Counted from the stretch's first letter, positions 30,042-38,851 are shown. The stretch is DNA of 64,000 nucleotides from Candidatus Accumulibacter similis (GCA_013347225.1 CP054595.1:2786415-2850414); one strand, 5' to 3'. Translations and numbers: made by a program. Notes: generated by a model not told the origin, from the sequence alone.

Positions 30042-30294
30042 GGTTGCCTCTGTCTCGGAAAAGGGAAAGCAGGGTTGGCGCTTCGGCGAGGGTCCGCGGA
30101 CCTCCGGAAAACAAGCATGGGATTGTAGCAGAGAGTGTTTTTTGCGGCAGCACGCAGCCGTCTGCAGTGGCCATTCGCGGCCGCCAGCTGCTACCGGCGA
30201 GCACTCCGATGCGGTGTTGGCAGTCGATTCGCCTGGCGCCGGCTGGCAGGCTGTGGCATCCTTTGCCGCTCAGCGCAGGCAGCGGCGGACGAGG

Positions 30295-30762
30295 ATGAAG
30301 CGGAGAACGGAAGTCGGCACGACCCGGACGGAAGGCGGCGGCGACGCAGCGGCCTGCCCTTGCGGCAGCCAGCGTCCGTATGGCGGATGCTGTGCTCCCC
30401 TGCACGCCGGCGTCGCCAGCGCTGCCGACGCGGCGGCGCTGATGCGCTCGCGCTACAGCGCCTACGTTCGCGGCCGCAACGACTACCTGCTGGCGACTTG
30501 GCACCCGTCGACACGGCCGCTTGGGCTCGACGACGCTGCCGCGACTCACTGGCTCGGTCTGCAGATTCGAAGACACTTGCCGGCTGCGCCGGATGCTGCG
30601 ACAGTCGAGTTCGTTGCCCGCTATCGCCTTGCCGGGCGCGGCGGGCGGCTGCACGAGATCAGTCGATTCGTCCGCGAGGATGGTCGCTGGTATTACCTCG
30701 ACGGCGAGTTTCCAGCGCCTGCGGCTGACGGCCGCGCGGCGTCGCCGGCTGCCGGCGGCTAG
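30295..30762 (+). CDS. ychJ: YchJ family protein (SEC-C motif, UPF0225)
   Basis: 155 residues. An N-terminal zinc-binding SEC-C-like motif (CPCGSQRPYGGCC) is followed by an NTF2-like domain (LMRSRYSAYVRGRNDYLLATW and FVREDGRWYYLDGEF). Function is not established; SEC-C motifs occur in SecA and other proteins that bind zinc. Start ATG 30295 is nearest to the motif. The stop TAG overlaps the next GTG. Confidence 0.88.
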   Translation: MKRRTEVGTTRTEGGGDAAACPCGSQRPYGGCCAPLHAGVASAADAAALMRSRYSAYVRGRNDYLLATWHPSTRPLGLDDAAATHWLGLQIRRHLPAAPDAATVEFVARYRLAGRGGRLHEISRFVREDGRWYYLDGEFPAPAADGRAASPAAGG

Positions 30763-31556
30763 TGGCCTCGACAGCGTCAGGCGACCGGGCCGTGCTGCCG
30801 ATCCTCTTTCGTGACGAACATCTGGTGGCCATCGACAAGCCGGCCGGGTTGCTGGTGCATCGCACCGTGCTCGACGCGCACGAGCGCCGCTTCGCCCTGC
30901 AGATGCTGCGCGACCAGCTCGGCTGCCACGTTTACGCCATCCACCGGCTCGACCGGGGCACCTCGGGTGTCCTCCTGTTCGCCCTGAGCAGCGAGGTGGC
31001 GCGGGTGATGAACAAGATGTTCACGCAGCGACAGGTCGAAAAGCACTATCTCGCGGTCGTCCGAGGATATCCGCCACTGCAGGGCGAGATCGACCATGCA
31101 TTGCGCCGCTGCTTCGGCGACGACGAGGCTGACGACGAAGCGGCCACTCCGACCGCCCAGCAGGCCATCACCCGCTATCGCCGACTGGCGACGATCGAGC
31201 TGCCGCACGCCGTCGACCCCTATCCGCACAGCCGCTACGCGCTGCTCGAACTGGCGCCGCTGAGCGGCCGTCGTCACCAGTTGCGTCGCCATCTGAAGCA
31301 CATCGCGCATCCGATCATCGGCGACACGACCTACGGCAAGGCGGCGCACAACCGCGTCTTCCGCGCGCTGCTGGGCTGCCAGAGAATGCTGCTGGCGTGC
31401 ACCGAACTGCGTTTCCCGCACCCTGTCAGCGGCATGCCACTGACCGTCGTGGCACCGCTGGCGGGGGAGTTCCTGCGCCTCGTCGAGCGGCTGCAGTGGA
31501 CGGCAACGCTGCCGCGTGCATGGCTGCCGGCCGGCGCGGTCACCGCTGATGGCTGA
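30762..31556 (+). CDS. truC: tRNA pseudouridine synthase C (TruC-like, RluA family)
   Basis: 264 residues without an S4 domain. Motif I gives the catalytic Asp in HRLDRGTSG; DEHLVAIDKPAGLLVHR and SGRRHQLRRHLKHIAHPIIG match TruC, which makes pseudouridine 65 in tRNA. The start is a GTG at 30762 sharing bases with the ychJ stop (TAGTG), indicating coupled translation. A non-TruC RluA paralog is possible. Confidence 0.88.
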   Translation: MASTASGDRAVLPILFRDEHLVAIDKPAGLLVHRTVLDAHERRFALQMLRDQLGCHVYAIHRLDRGTSGVLLFALSSEVARVMNKMFTQRQVEKHYLAVVRGYPPLQGEIDHALRRCFGDDEADDEAATPTAQQAITRYRRLATIELPHAVDPYPHSRYALLELAPLSGRRHQLRRHLKHIAHPIIGDTTYGKAAHNRVFRALLGCQRMLLACTELRFPHPVSGMPLTVVAPLAGEFLRLVERLQWTATLPRAWLPAGAVTADG

Positions 31557-32256
31557 GGTCGAAGAATCTCTGTTGGCAGGGGTGCCGCTGCTGCTCGTAC
31601 GGCCGTCCGGCAGCGTCCGCGCGCTGCCGACCGTGCTGTGGGTGCACGGCTACGGCGCCAGCAAGGAGACGCACCTTGCCGAACTGCTCCGCCTGGCGGA
31701 CCTCGGCCTGCTGGCCGTCGGCATCGATGCCGTCGCCCATGGCCGGCGGCGCCCTGCCGGCTTCGAACACCGGGTCACGGGCTCGCCACGAGAGGACGCG
31801 GCGGTCTTCCGCCAGATCGTCGGCGACACCGTTGCCGGATTGCCGCCGCTGGTCGACGAACTGCTCGCGCTCGGTCTGAGCGCGCCGGGCCGGCTCGCCA
31901 TCGCCGGCGTGTCGATGGGGGGCTGCATCGTCTATGGCGCCGTTGCCGCCGATCGCCGCTACGCAGCAGCCGTGGCGCTGCTCGGTTCGCCCGAATGGGC
32001 GCGGCCCGCAGACGATGGCGCCTGGCTCGACGCTTTCCATCCGACTGCGCTGCTGTCGATCACCGCCGCCCGCGACAGCGTCGTGCCGCCAGCGGCTGCA
32101 CGCGAGCTGCACGCGCTGCTCGCCGGCCGCTACCGCCTGCAGCCAGAGCGGCTGAGCTACCGCGAACTGGCGGGTGCGCCACACCTGATGCCGGCGGCGG
32201 ACTGGGCGACGGCCACCGGTCACGGCGCGGCCTGGCTGATGCGCTTCCTGCGGTGA
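31549..32256 (+). CDS. Alpha/beta-hydrolase (dienelactone-hydrolase/esterase-like)
   Basis: 235 residues. The nucleophile elbow is GVSMGG, the oxyanion region VLWVHGYGASKETH, and candidate acid and base are in TAARDSVVPP (Asp) and GAPHLMP (His), which completes a Ser-Asp-His triad. No signal peptide is present. It overlaps truC by 8 bp and is the last gene of the ychJ-truC cluster. The substrate is unknown; resemblance is to the YitV/DLH group. Confidence 0.8.
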   Translation: MAEVEESLLAGVPLLLVRPSGSVRALPTVLWVHGYGASKETHLAELLRLADLGLLAVGIDAVAHGRRRPAGFEHRVTGSPREDAAVFRQIVGDTVAGLPPLVDELLALGLSAPGRLAIAGVSMGGCIVYGAVAADRRYAAAVALLGSPEWARPADDGAWLDAFHPTALLSITAARDSVVPPAAARELHALLAGRYRLQPERLSYRELAGAPHLMPAADWATATGHGAAWLMRFLR

Positions 32257-32392
32257 TCGCCGCCTGCGTGGGCGGTCGCCGGACCAAGCGCTGGCGCCGT
32301 CACGGGTCCCAGCAATCGTGGACGGCACGTTCAAGGCGTGGCACCGTCAGCCTGCCTGTCAGCCCCGGCTCGCCGCCCGTTGCTGGTGCGCC

Positions 32393-32917
32393 TCACTGTG
32401 GATTGCCCTCGACCCGGCTGATCGCTGGGCTGGCCGATGCCGGGCGGGCTTCTTCGGCTTCCAGTCCGGCGATCACCTCGCCGGCAATCCGATAGGACTT
32501 GCCGCGAAAAAGGGCGATGACCTTGCCGTTGTGATTGCGGATCGTCGTGTCGTAAACGCCGGTGCGCCCCGCTCGCGAGCGCTCCTCGCACTCGGCCTCG
32601 AGGACCTCCCCCTCCGCCGCCGGCGCCAGGAAGTCGATGTGGCACGCCGAGGCAACCGTGTTGCGGTTGTAGGCGTTGCAGGCGTAGGCGAAAGCCGAGT
32701 CGGCAAGGGTAAACAGATAGCCGCCATGGCAGATGTGGTGGCCGTTGACCATGTCCGGCCGGACGACCATCGACATTCGCGAGTAACCGGGGCGAACGCT
32801 GATGATCTGCAGGCCGATCAGCCGACTTGCAGCATCGCGGCTGTACATCGCCTCGGCCGTCAGCTCGGCGAGACGGGCGGCCGCCTGTGACTCATGGGCG
32901 ACGGGGTTCTTGGGCAT
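32393..32917 (-). CDS. PaaI-like hotdog-fold acyl-CoA thioesterase
   Basis: 174 residues. The hotdog signature HICHGGYLFTLADSAFAYAC carries the catalytic region of PaaI (phenylacetate-pathway thioesterase); DFLAPAAEGEVLEAECEE and IALFRGKSYRI follow. A roughly 25-residue tail makes it longer than typical PaaI (about 140). No phenylacetate gene is nearby, so it may act on other acyl-CoAs. The ATG at 32917 has AAAGGA about 6 bp upstream. Confidence 0.88.
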   Translation of the reverse strand: MPKNPVAHESQAAARLAELTAEAMYSRDAASRLIGLQIISVRPGYSRMSMVVRPDMVNGHHICHGGYLFTLADSAFAYACNAYNRNTVASACHIDFLAPAAEGEVLEAECEERSRAGRTGVYDTTIRNHNGKVIALFRGKSYRIAGEVIAGLEAEEARPASASPAISRVEGNPQ

Positions 32918-33017
32918 GACTTGTCCTTTGGGCAGAGACTCCCGGCCGGCCGAGGTTCCGCGCCAGCCCCCGGGGTGACCTTGCAGGACGTGCGCCCGCT
33001 GCCTGCGCACGTCCGGT

Positions 33018-33046
33018 TTGGTGTTCCCCCGGCCTTCTGCTAGAAT
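33018..33046 (+). promoter_or_regulatory. Probable promoter of tRNA-Ser
   Basis: TTGGTG (33018-33023), 17-bp spacer, TAGAAT (33041-33046), ending 12 bp before the mature tRNA 5' end. Confidence 0.6.
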
Positions 33047-33058
33047 TCCCGGCCTTCC

Positions 33059-33149
33059 GGAGAGATGGATGAGTGGTTTAAGTCGCACGCCTGGAAAGCG
33101 TGTTTAGGATAATATCCTAACGCGGGTTCGAATCCCGCTCTCTCCGCCA
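33059..33149 (+). tRNA. tRNA-Ser (anticodon GGA)
   Basis: 91 nt with acceptor stem GGAGAGA/TCTCTCC, anticodon loop CTGGAAA (GGA), a long variable arm (AGGATAATATCCT), T-loop TTCGAAT and an encoded CCA end. Decodes UCC/UCU. Confidence 0.97.
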
Positions 33150-33509
33150 GTATATGTATCTAATTGCTTGATTGCGAATGAAAAGTAGTAATTTGCTCGC
33201 TTCTGACAGACAAGATGACCCACAATAAGGGCGTCCTTCAACGAGTCCCTCTGACGTGCCAGGCGGAGTATCCATGACCTCCATTCCATTCGGGAAAGTG
33301 ACCGGCGGGCGGAGGAGGCGAGGGGCTGCTGAATGAATCATCGGTCAGTTGTCGTTCCGCAGTGACACCCGCTGCGTGTCGGGAAGGAGTGGGGAATGGA
33401 GACCTGCGGGAAGCAAGAAGTGTTCCCCTCGTCCCTCTGGTCCCAAGAATTCAGCTGAAGTGGTCTAATTTCGCTGGACACCTCGATAGGTGGATGATGC
33501 ACCTTTGGA
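33150..33509. other. Non-coding, possibly IS-scarred region
   Basis: 360 bp, less GC-rich than the core genome, with no convincing gene. Around 33460-33482 the sequence (TGGTCTAATTTCGCTGGACA) looks like the kind of end found on insertion sequences, but no partner end is visible. It ends at the deleted IS66 copy. Confidence 0.35.
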
Positions 33510-33594
33510 GTAACCGGTAACCAGCCGGCGTTCTTCCCCACACTCGTCGTCCTGACGAGAATGCCTTCCCTGGATCACGGAATGGAGGTGAGGC

Positions 33595-33900
33595 ATGGAG
33601 ACGACGGCCAGGAGGTTGCGGGTGAAGCGTGGCGCGGAGCAGTGGCGGGTCCTGCTGTCGCGCTTTGACGGCAGCGGCTTGAGCGTCGCTGAATTCTGCG
33701 CGCGGGAAGGAATCAGCGATACCAGCTTCCATCGCTGGCGAAGCCGCCTGCAGGCCGGCGGCAGCAGCAAGCCCGACCAGGCGGCGCCGGGCGCCTTCCT
33801 TGACGCCGGCGTCCTGCGCCGTGAGCACCCGTCGGCTGCGCGTCTTGAACTGACCCTCGACCTCGGCCAAGGTCTGCAGCTGTCCCTTGTTCGCGGCTGA
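33595..33900 (+). CDS. tnpA: IS66 accessory protein TnpA
   Basis: 101 residues with a helix-turn-helix-like N-terminal half (LSVAEFCAREGISDTSFHRW), the usual first gene of IS66 elements. Nearly identical to the copy at 38297-38602. Its stop overlaps the tnpB ATG. Confidence 0.9.
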   Translation: METTARRLRVKRGAEQWRVLLSRFDGSGLSVAEFCAREGISDTSFHRWRSRLQAGGSSKPDQAAPGAFLDAGVLRREHPSAARLELTLDLGQGLQLSLVRG

Positions 33901-34259
33901 TGTTCTTCCCGGAAGCGCGAATTCGCGTGCAGGTCTATGGTTGCCCGGTCGATCTGCGTCAATCCTTCGACGGGCTGATTGCGCTGACGCGCCACGCGCT
34001 GCGCGAGGACCCCGTGAGCGGACAACTCTTCGTCTTCTTCAACCGGCGCTCGACACTGGTCAAGGTGCTCTACTGGGACCGCAGTGGTTTCTGCGTCTGG
34101 GCCAAGCGTCTCGAGGCTGGCCGTTTTATTTCCGACTGGTCCAAGGCGAGCACGCGTGAAACCGACTGGACCGGGTTGAAACTCCTCCTCGAAGGCATCG
34201 AGCCGGGGCGCATCCGGAAGCGCCACCGCCCGCCAGAGCGCCGTGAAAATGGCTTGTAA
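33900..34259 (+). CDS. tnpB: IS66 accessory protein TnpB (Orf2)
   Basis: 119 residues. The motif YGCPVDLRQSFDGLIAL, FVFFNRRSTLVKVLYWDRSG and GFCVWAKRLEAGRF is diagnostic for IS66 Orf2 proteins, needed for transposition though without a known catalytic role. Identical in length to the second copy. Coupled to tnpA by an overlapping start. Confidence 0.93.
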   Translation: MFFPEARIRVQVYGCPVDLRQSFDGLIALTRHALREDPVSGQLFVFFNRRSTLVKVLYWDRSGFCVWAKRLEAGRFISDWSKASTRETDWTGLKLLLEGIEPGRIRKRHRPPERRENGL

Positions 34260-34261
34260 AC

Positions 34262-34981
34262 ATGGACTTGGCGTCTGGTTTCGGGTACCATCCGCACATG
34301 AACCCAGCCCCCTGGTCCGCCCTTTCCAGCCTCGAAGACGCCGCGACCTTGAGCCCGCAGAACGTCCTCGATCTCGCCGCAGCCTGGCGGGAATGGGAAA
34401 GGACCGGCGCCGTCCTGCGCCAGGAAATCGCCGGGCTCAGGCAGCAGATCGACTGGTTCAAGCGACAGCTCTTCGGCCAGAAGAGCGAACGCCGCATCGA
34501 CATCGGCAGTCCCGGCCAGATGAGTCTGGGCGAATGGCCGAGTGAGCCGGCAGCGCCGGAAGCCAAAGGCCGTCCCGTCGTCGCCCATACCCGCAAGGCG
34601 GCAAGCCGGCGCAACGACGACGAGTCCGTACCCTTCTTCGACGAGACCCGCGTGCCGGTCGAGGTCATCGAACTGTCGGCACCGGAAACCGATGGCCTCT
34701 CGCCCGAAGACTACGAGATCATCAGTCACAAGGAGAGCTACCGTCTGGCGCAGCAGCCGGGGAGTTACGTCCTCATCAAGTATCGGCGGCCCGTGGTGAA
34801 GATCAGGGCCAGCCAGGCGCTCGTCTGCGCGCCGGCGCCGAGCACCGTCATCGACGGCAGCCGGGCTGACGAAAGATCTCTTCGCCGCCAACCCGCTGCG
34901 CTCTCCCTTGCACCGGCAGGCTCCATAGGCGGGGCCAACGCCGCAGGGTTACCGATTACAACACCCGAGGAGACACAATGA
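34262..34981 (+). pseudogene. tnpC: Truncated IS66 transposase TnpC with read-through tail
   Basis: The first 202 residues match the 547-residue TnpC of the complete copy, including the coiled-coil-like N-terminus. Then a 977-bp deletion removes all DDE catalytic residues and shifts the frame. The frame reads through the old C-terminal coding DNA out of register, passes the IS right end and stops at 34979-34981, overlapping the ATG of the next gene (ATGA). The protein cannot catalyse transposition. The junction gives accidental translational coupling with the downstream gene. Confidence 0.88.
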
Positions 34982-35856
34982 AGTCACTGCTTGCGGCCGT
35001 TGCCGTGCTGCTCCTGCTTCCGGCAACCGGCTCCGCCCAGGATGCCAAGCGCATCACCACTATCTCGGATGCCTTCGGCAGCATGTCCACGCTGCGCCGC
35101 GACTGGGGCTATGCTTCTTTCGTCGAATACGCCGGCAAGCGCATTCTCTTTGACACTGGCAACAACGCCGCCGTCTTTGCCCACAACGTCAAGTTGCTGG
35201 GTATCGACCTCACGCGTCTGGACGCGGTGGTGATCTCGCACCGGCACGGAGACCATACCAGCGGCCTGACCCATCTGCTCGAAGTCAATCCCGGCGTACG
35301 CATCTACGCCCCGCAGGAAGGCGCCTTCTTCAAGGGAGAGGTGCCGCGCGGCTTCCTGAAAACCGAAACCGGCCTTCCGCCCGAACTGCGCTATTTCGAC
35401 GGACAGGCTCCCGACAGCCTTCCGACAGGCACGCCCTGGGAAAAGGGAAACTTCGAAATTGTCCAGGGCATGAAGGAGATCTTTCCCGGCATGTACGTGC
35501 TTTCCACGCGCTCGCAGAAGCCCGGCACGATGGAAATGAACGAGCTCTCGCTGGCCCTGAAAACCCAGCAGGGGCTCGCTGTCGTGGTCGGATGCTCGCA
35601 TCCGGGCGTCGAGGTGATCCTCCAGGCGGCTGCGAAGATCGACCCGCAGATCTACACGGTGACGGGGGGTTTCCATCTCGTCATGTCCCCGCGCGAGGAA
35701 GTGGTCCGGGTGGCCGATGCACTACAGAACGCGCTTAAGGTCGAGCGCATCGCGCCGGGACACTGCACCAGCGAGCTGGGATTCTCGATACTGCTCGATC
35801 GCTACAAGGACCGTTTCGACCGCGCCGGGGTAGGCAGCATCATTGCCCTGCCATGA
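34978..35856 (+). CDS. Exported metallo-beta-lactamase-fold hydrolase
   Basis: 292 residues with a signal peptide (LLAAVAVLLLLPATGSAQ, cleavage after Ala-Gln region). The metal motif SHRHGDHTSG (HxHxDH) and later CSHPG, GGFHL and HCT match the MBL subfamily that includes MptA/aminobenzene-phosphate-synthase-like proteins; these are mostly of unknown substrate. GAGGAG stands 6 bp before the ATG, so it has its own ribosome binding site besides the overlap with the IS66 remnant. Periplasmic location is predicted. It lies between two inverted IS66 copies. Confidence 0.85.
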   Translation: MKSLLAAVAVLLLLPATGSAQDAKRITTISDAFGSMSTLRRDWGYASFVEYAGKRILFDTGNNAAVFAHNVKLLGIDLTRLDAVVISHRHGDHTSGLTHLLEVNPGVRIYAPQEGAFFKGEVPRGFLKTETGLPPELRYFDGQAPDSLPTGTPWEKGNFEIVQGMKEIFPGMYVLSTRSQKPGTMEMNELSLALKTQQGLAVVVGCSHPGVEVILQAAAKIDPQIYTVTGGFHLVMSPREEVVRVADALQNALKVERIAPGHCTSELGFSILLDRYKDRFDRAGVGSIIALP

Positions 35857-36252
35857 TCATCTGAACGGCGCTGGTGACGCGGCCGAACAATCACCGCTGC
35901 CTCCGGCGGCGCATCACCGAAAGGTCGAAGGATAGGAAATCCAACGCGACGACCTGGGGCATCCTTGACTGTGGCCGCAGCTGTCAATCGCCGATCTCGC
36001 GCGGGAAAGCCTCGAAAACCTCCCGCATCGCGGCTCCTTCACCGCGTGATGAGTGGCGGCGTGCCTTGACTATCCACTGCCCCGGGCCGGAGCACCGAAA
36101 TCGATCCATCCGCACATGACCGAGCGCTGCGGACATGCCAGTGGCCGGTTCTCGGAATCCACGTAGTCAAGGTTCTCTGCCCGACAGGAGCACGGCGCCA
36201 AGCCCAGCGTTCGACAACCTCAATGCGCTCGCGGCCTATGTCGCCGCCGATC

Positions 36253-36260
36253 AATTCAGC
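36253..36260. repeat. Target site duplication, first copy
   Basis: AATTCAGC directly beside the IS66 end at 36261, repeated beyond the other end at 38688. Eight bp is the normal IS66 duplication length. Confidence 0.93.
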
Positions 36261-36291
36261 GTAACCGGTAACCCTGCGGCGTTGGCCCCGC

Positions 36292-37935
36292 CTATGGAGC
36301 CTGCCGGTGCAAGGGCGAGCGCAGCGGGTTGGCGGCGAAGAGGTCTTTCCAGCAGCGGGGCGTGAGCTCGTGGACCCGGTCTGCCGGGTGCTGTCCGACG
36401 CGCTGCAGGACATCGACCAGGTAGTCATACGGGTTGATGTCGTGCAGCCGGCAGGTGACGATCAGGCTCTGCAGGATGCCGACGTGGCGGGCACCGAGTT
36501 CGGTCCAGCAGAACATCCAGTTGCGGCGACCCATCGGAATCACGCGCAGGGCCCGCTCGAGATGATTCGTATCGATCGGCACGTCCGGGTCGGTGAGAAA
36601 CACTTCCAGTCCAAAGCGGCGGTCGCGGGCATAGGCCAGCGCCTTGGTCAGCGGATTGCTCGGCAGCAGACCCTGCGCCGCGAACCGTTCGTCGATCCAG
36701 GCGAAGAAGCGCTCGACGACCGGCCTGGCATGCGCCAGCCGATGATCCTTCTTGCGCTCGCCACTCAGCCCGGCCTGGCGGATGTCTTCCTCGACCTGAT
36801 ACAACTCGCCGATCAGCGCCAGCGCCTCGGCTCCGGCTTCCGGTTCGGCGGCCTGCGCCTCGAAGAAGCCACGACGGGTGTGCGTCCAGCACTGGGCATG
36901 CGTGATCCCGGTCTTCGCCGCATAGTGGGCATAGGCGTGGTAGCCATCCGACAGCAGCACCGCTCGCTCGCCAGGCGTCAGCCCCAGCGCTGCCTCGACG
37001 TGCTTGATCTCGCGGCTCTCGAAGAAGGGGAAACAGATCTCGTCGCGTTCTCCATAGACGGGCCAGAAATAGCCTCGCTTCAGCTTCCCGGGCCCGCCCT
37101 GTCCGGCCTTGATCGGCGTTTCATCCATCGCCTTGACCCTGGACTCGCGAATCGACGCCAACTGCGCCTCGTGGATCGCCTCGAGCAGGGCCGCTCCTTG
37201 CTGGGCGATCTGCGTCAGCCACGGCCGGCTGACGGTGAAACCCGCATCGGTGAGGCGTTGGTGCTGGCGATACAGCGGCAGGTGGTAGGCGAACTTGTCG
37301 ATCAACAGGCCGGCGACGAAGCTCACGTCCGCCCGGCTGCCGTCGATGACGGTGCTCGGCGCCGGCGCGCAGACGAGCGCCTGGCTGGCCCTGATCTTCA
37401 CCACGGGCCGCCGATACTTGATGAGGACGTAACTCCCCGGCTGCTGCGCCAGACGGTAGCTCTCCTTGTGACTGATGATCTCGTAGTCTTCGGGCGAGAG
37501 GCCATCGGTTTCCGGTGCCGACAGTTCGATGACCTCGACCGGCACGCGGGTCTCGTCGAAGAAGGGTACGGACTCGTCGTCGTTGCGCCGGCTTGCCGCC
37601 TTGCGGGTATGGGCGACGACGGGACGGCCTTTGGCTTCCGGCGCTGCCGGCTCACTCGGCCATTCGCCCAGACTCATCTGGCCGGGACTGCCGATGTCGA
37701 TGCGGCGTTCGCTCTTCTGGCCGAAGAGCTGTCGCTTGAACCAGTCGATCTGCTGCCTGAGCCCGGCGATTTCCTGGCGCAGGACGGCGCCGGTCCTTTC
37801 CCATTCCCGCCAGGCTGCGGCGAGATCGAGGACGTTCTGCGGGCTCAAGGTCGCGGCGTCTTCGAGGCTGGAAAGGGCGGACCAGGGGGCTGGGTTCATG
37901 TGCGGATGGTACCCGAAACCAGACGCCAAGTCCAT
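36292..37935 (-). CDS. tnpC: IS66 transposase TnpC (full length)
   Basis: 547 residues, DDE transposase of IS66. Order: coiled-coil-like N-terminus and SQQIDWFKRQLFG-type leucine-rich region near residues 50-70, a zinc-finger-like middle, then the catalytic core with Asp in KAMDETPIKAG, Asp in LLSDGYHAYAHYA, and Glu in TNHLERALRVI. The C-terminal stretch CWKDLFAANPLRSP is the usual IS66 end. Not interrupted; probably active. Confidence 0.95.
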   Translation of the reverse strand: MDLASGFGYHPHMNPAPWSALSSLEDAATLSPQNVLDLAAAWREWERTGAVLRQEIAGLRQQIDWFKRQLFGQKSERRIDIGSPGQMSLGEWPSEPAAPEAKGRPVVAHTRKAASRRNDDESVPFFDETRVPVEVIELSAPETDGLSPEDYEIISHKESYRLAQQPGSYVLIKYRRPVVKIRASQALVCAPAPSTVIDGSRADVSFVAGLLIDKFAYHLPLYRQHQRLTDAGFTVSRPWLTQIAQQGAALLEAIHEAQLASIRESRVKAMDETPIKAGQGGPGKLKRGYFWPVYGERDEICFPFFESREIKHVEAALGLTPGERAVLLSDGYHAYAHYAAKTGITHAQCWTHTRRGFFEAQAAEPEAGAEALALIGELYQVEEDIRQAGLSGERKKDHRLAHARPVVERFFAWIDERFAAQGLLPSNPLTKALAYARDRRFGLEVFLTDPDVPIDTNHLERALRVIPMGRRNWMFCWTELGARHVGILQSLIVTCRLHDINPYDYLVDVLQRVGQHPADRVHELTPRCWKDLFAANPLRSPLHRQAP

Positions 37936-37937
37936 GT

Positions 37938-38297
37938 TTACAAGCCATTTTCACGGCGCTCTGGCGGGCGGTGGCGCTTCCGGATGCGCCCCGGCTCGAT
38001 GCCTTCGAGGAGGAGTTTCAACCCGGTCCAGTCGGTTTCACGCGTGCTCGCCTTGGACCAGTCGGAAATGAAACGGCCAGCCTCGAGACGCTTGGCCCAG
38101 ACGCAGAAACCACTGCGGTCCCAGTAGAGCACCTTGACCAGCGTCGAGCGCCGGTTGAAGAAGACGAAGAGTTGTCCGCTCACGGGGTCCTCGCGCAGCG
38201 CGTGGCGCGTCAGCGCAATCAGCCCGTCGAAGGATTGACGCAGATCGACCGGGCAACCATAGACCTGCACGCGAATTCGCGCTTCCGGGAAGAACAT
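37938..38297 (-). CDS. tnpB: IS66 accessory protein TnpB
   Basis: 119 residues, same IS66 Orf2 motif (YGCPVDLRQSFDGLIAL) and same protein as at 33900-34259. Lies 2 bp before tnpC and overlaps the tnpA stop by one base. Confidence 0.93.
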   Translation of the reverse strand: MFFPEARIRVQVYGCPVDLRQSFDGLIALTRHALREDPVSGQLFVFFNRRSTLVKVLYWDRSGFCVWAKRLEAGRFISDWSKASTRETDWTGLKLLLEGIEPGRIRKRHRPPERRENGL

Positions 38298-38602
38298 CAG
38301 CCGCGAACAAGGGACAGCTGCAGACCTTGGCCGAGGTCGAGGGTCAGTTCAAGACGCGCAGCTGACGGGTGCTCGCGGCGCAGGACGCCGGCGTCAAGGA
38401 AGGCGCCCGGCGCCGCCCGGTCGGGCTTGCTGCTGCCGCCGGCCTGCAGGCGGCTTCGCCAGCGATGGAAGCTGGTATCGCTGATTCCTTCCCGCGCGCA
38501 GAATTCAGCGACGCTCAAACCGCTGCCGTCAAAGCGCGACAGCAGGACCCGCCACTGCTCCGCGCCGCGCTTCACCCGCAACCTCCTGGCCGTCGTCTCC
38601 AT
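38297..38602 (-). CDS. tnpA: IS66 accessory protein TnpA
   Basis: 101 residues, near-identical to 33595-33900 (one Gln/Arg change seen at residue 61). First gene of the complete element. Confidence 0.9.
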   Translation of the reverse strand: METTARRLRVKRGAEQWRVLLSRFDGSGLSVAEFCAREGISDTSFHRWRSRLQAGGSSKPDRAAPGAFLDAGVLRREHPSAARLELTLDLGQGLQLSLVRG

Positions 38603-38687
38603 GCCTCACCTCCATTCCGTGATCCAGGGAAGGCATTCTCGTCAGGACGACGAGTGTGGGGAACAACGCCGGCTGGTTACCGGTTAC

Positions 38688-38695
38688 AATTCAGC
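38688..38695. repeat. Target site duplication, second copy
   Basis: AATTCAGC, identical to 36253-36260, adjoining the IS66 left end. Confidence 0.93.
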
Positions 38696-38851
38696 AACCC
38701 CGGCTCGCCGCAAGAGAGCAACCGGGTCCAGGCGATTGACAGCATCACACGCCACTTCAGACGCTGGTCTCTCGCCGCCACCGCACCGCCGTGCCGCCTC
38801 AGGGTGCTCGTGGAAGAACTCGTCCTCAACCTCCAGAAGCGCATTCGCCAT

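Larger units (their letters stand above)
33510..34959 (+). mobile_element. IS66-family element, internally deleted copy (1,450 bp)
   Basis: Left terminal repeat starts GTAACCGGTAACC at 33510; the right end, read inward from 34959, is GTAATCGGTAACCC (one mismatch). Intact tnpA and tnpB and the first third of tnpC match the full copy at 36261-38687. A 977-bp stretch of tnpC is missing near 34870. Flanking 8-mers (CCTTTGGA and AACACCCG) differ, so there is no target duplication. The element should not move by itself but could use transposase from the complete copy. Confidence 0.9.
36261..38687 (-). mobile_element. Complete IS66-family insertion sequence (2,427 bp)
   Basis: Terminal inverted repeats begin GTAACCGGTAACC at both ends and continue CTGCGGCGTT (36261 side) or AGCCGGCGTT (38687 side). 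It carries tnpA, tnpB and a full tnpC on the minus strand and is flanked by the 8-bp duplication AATTCAGC. It appears intact and recently inserted. The deleted copy at 33510-34959 lies in opposite orientation. Confidence 0.95.
36039..38851 (-). pseudogene. 125-codon reading frame interrupted by IS66
   Basis: Minus strand from ATG 38851 to 38688 and, after removing the IS and one target duplication, from 36252 to 36039 gives exactly 126 in-frame codons including the stop. The product would start MANALLEVEDEFFHEHPEAA and continue across the site as GVAELIGGDIGRERIEVVER. GGAGG lies upstream of the ATG. The frame's survival across the empty site argues that this was a real gene. I do not recognise the family. 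Confidence 0.6.

Noticed and set aside
33059..33149. tRNA-Ser as attachment site of the accessory tract
   Set aside because: No integrase follows it and I saw no repeat of its 3' end further right in the window.
33448..33455. Extra AATTCAGC 8-mer near the deleted IS66
   Set aside because: It equals the target duplication of the other IS copy but lies 55 bp from the IS end; one chance match in 64 kb is expected.
33510..38687. Composite transposon made of the two IS66 copies around the MBL gene
   Set aside because: The complete copy has its own target duplication on both sides and interrupts a separate gene, so it inserted independently rather than as the arm of a composite unit.
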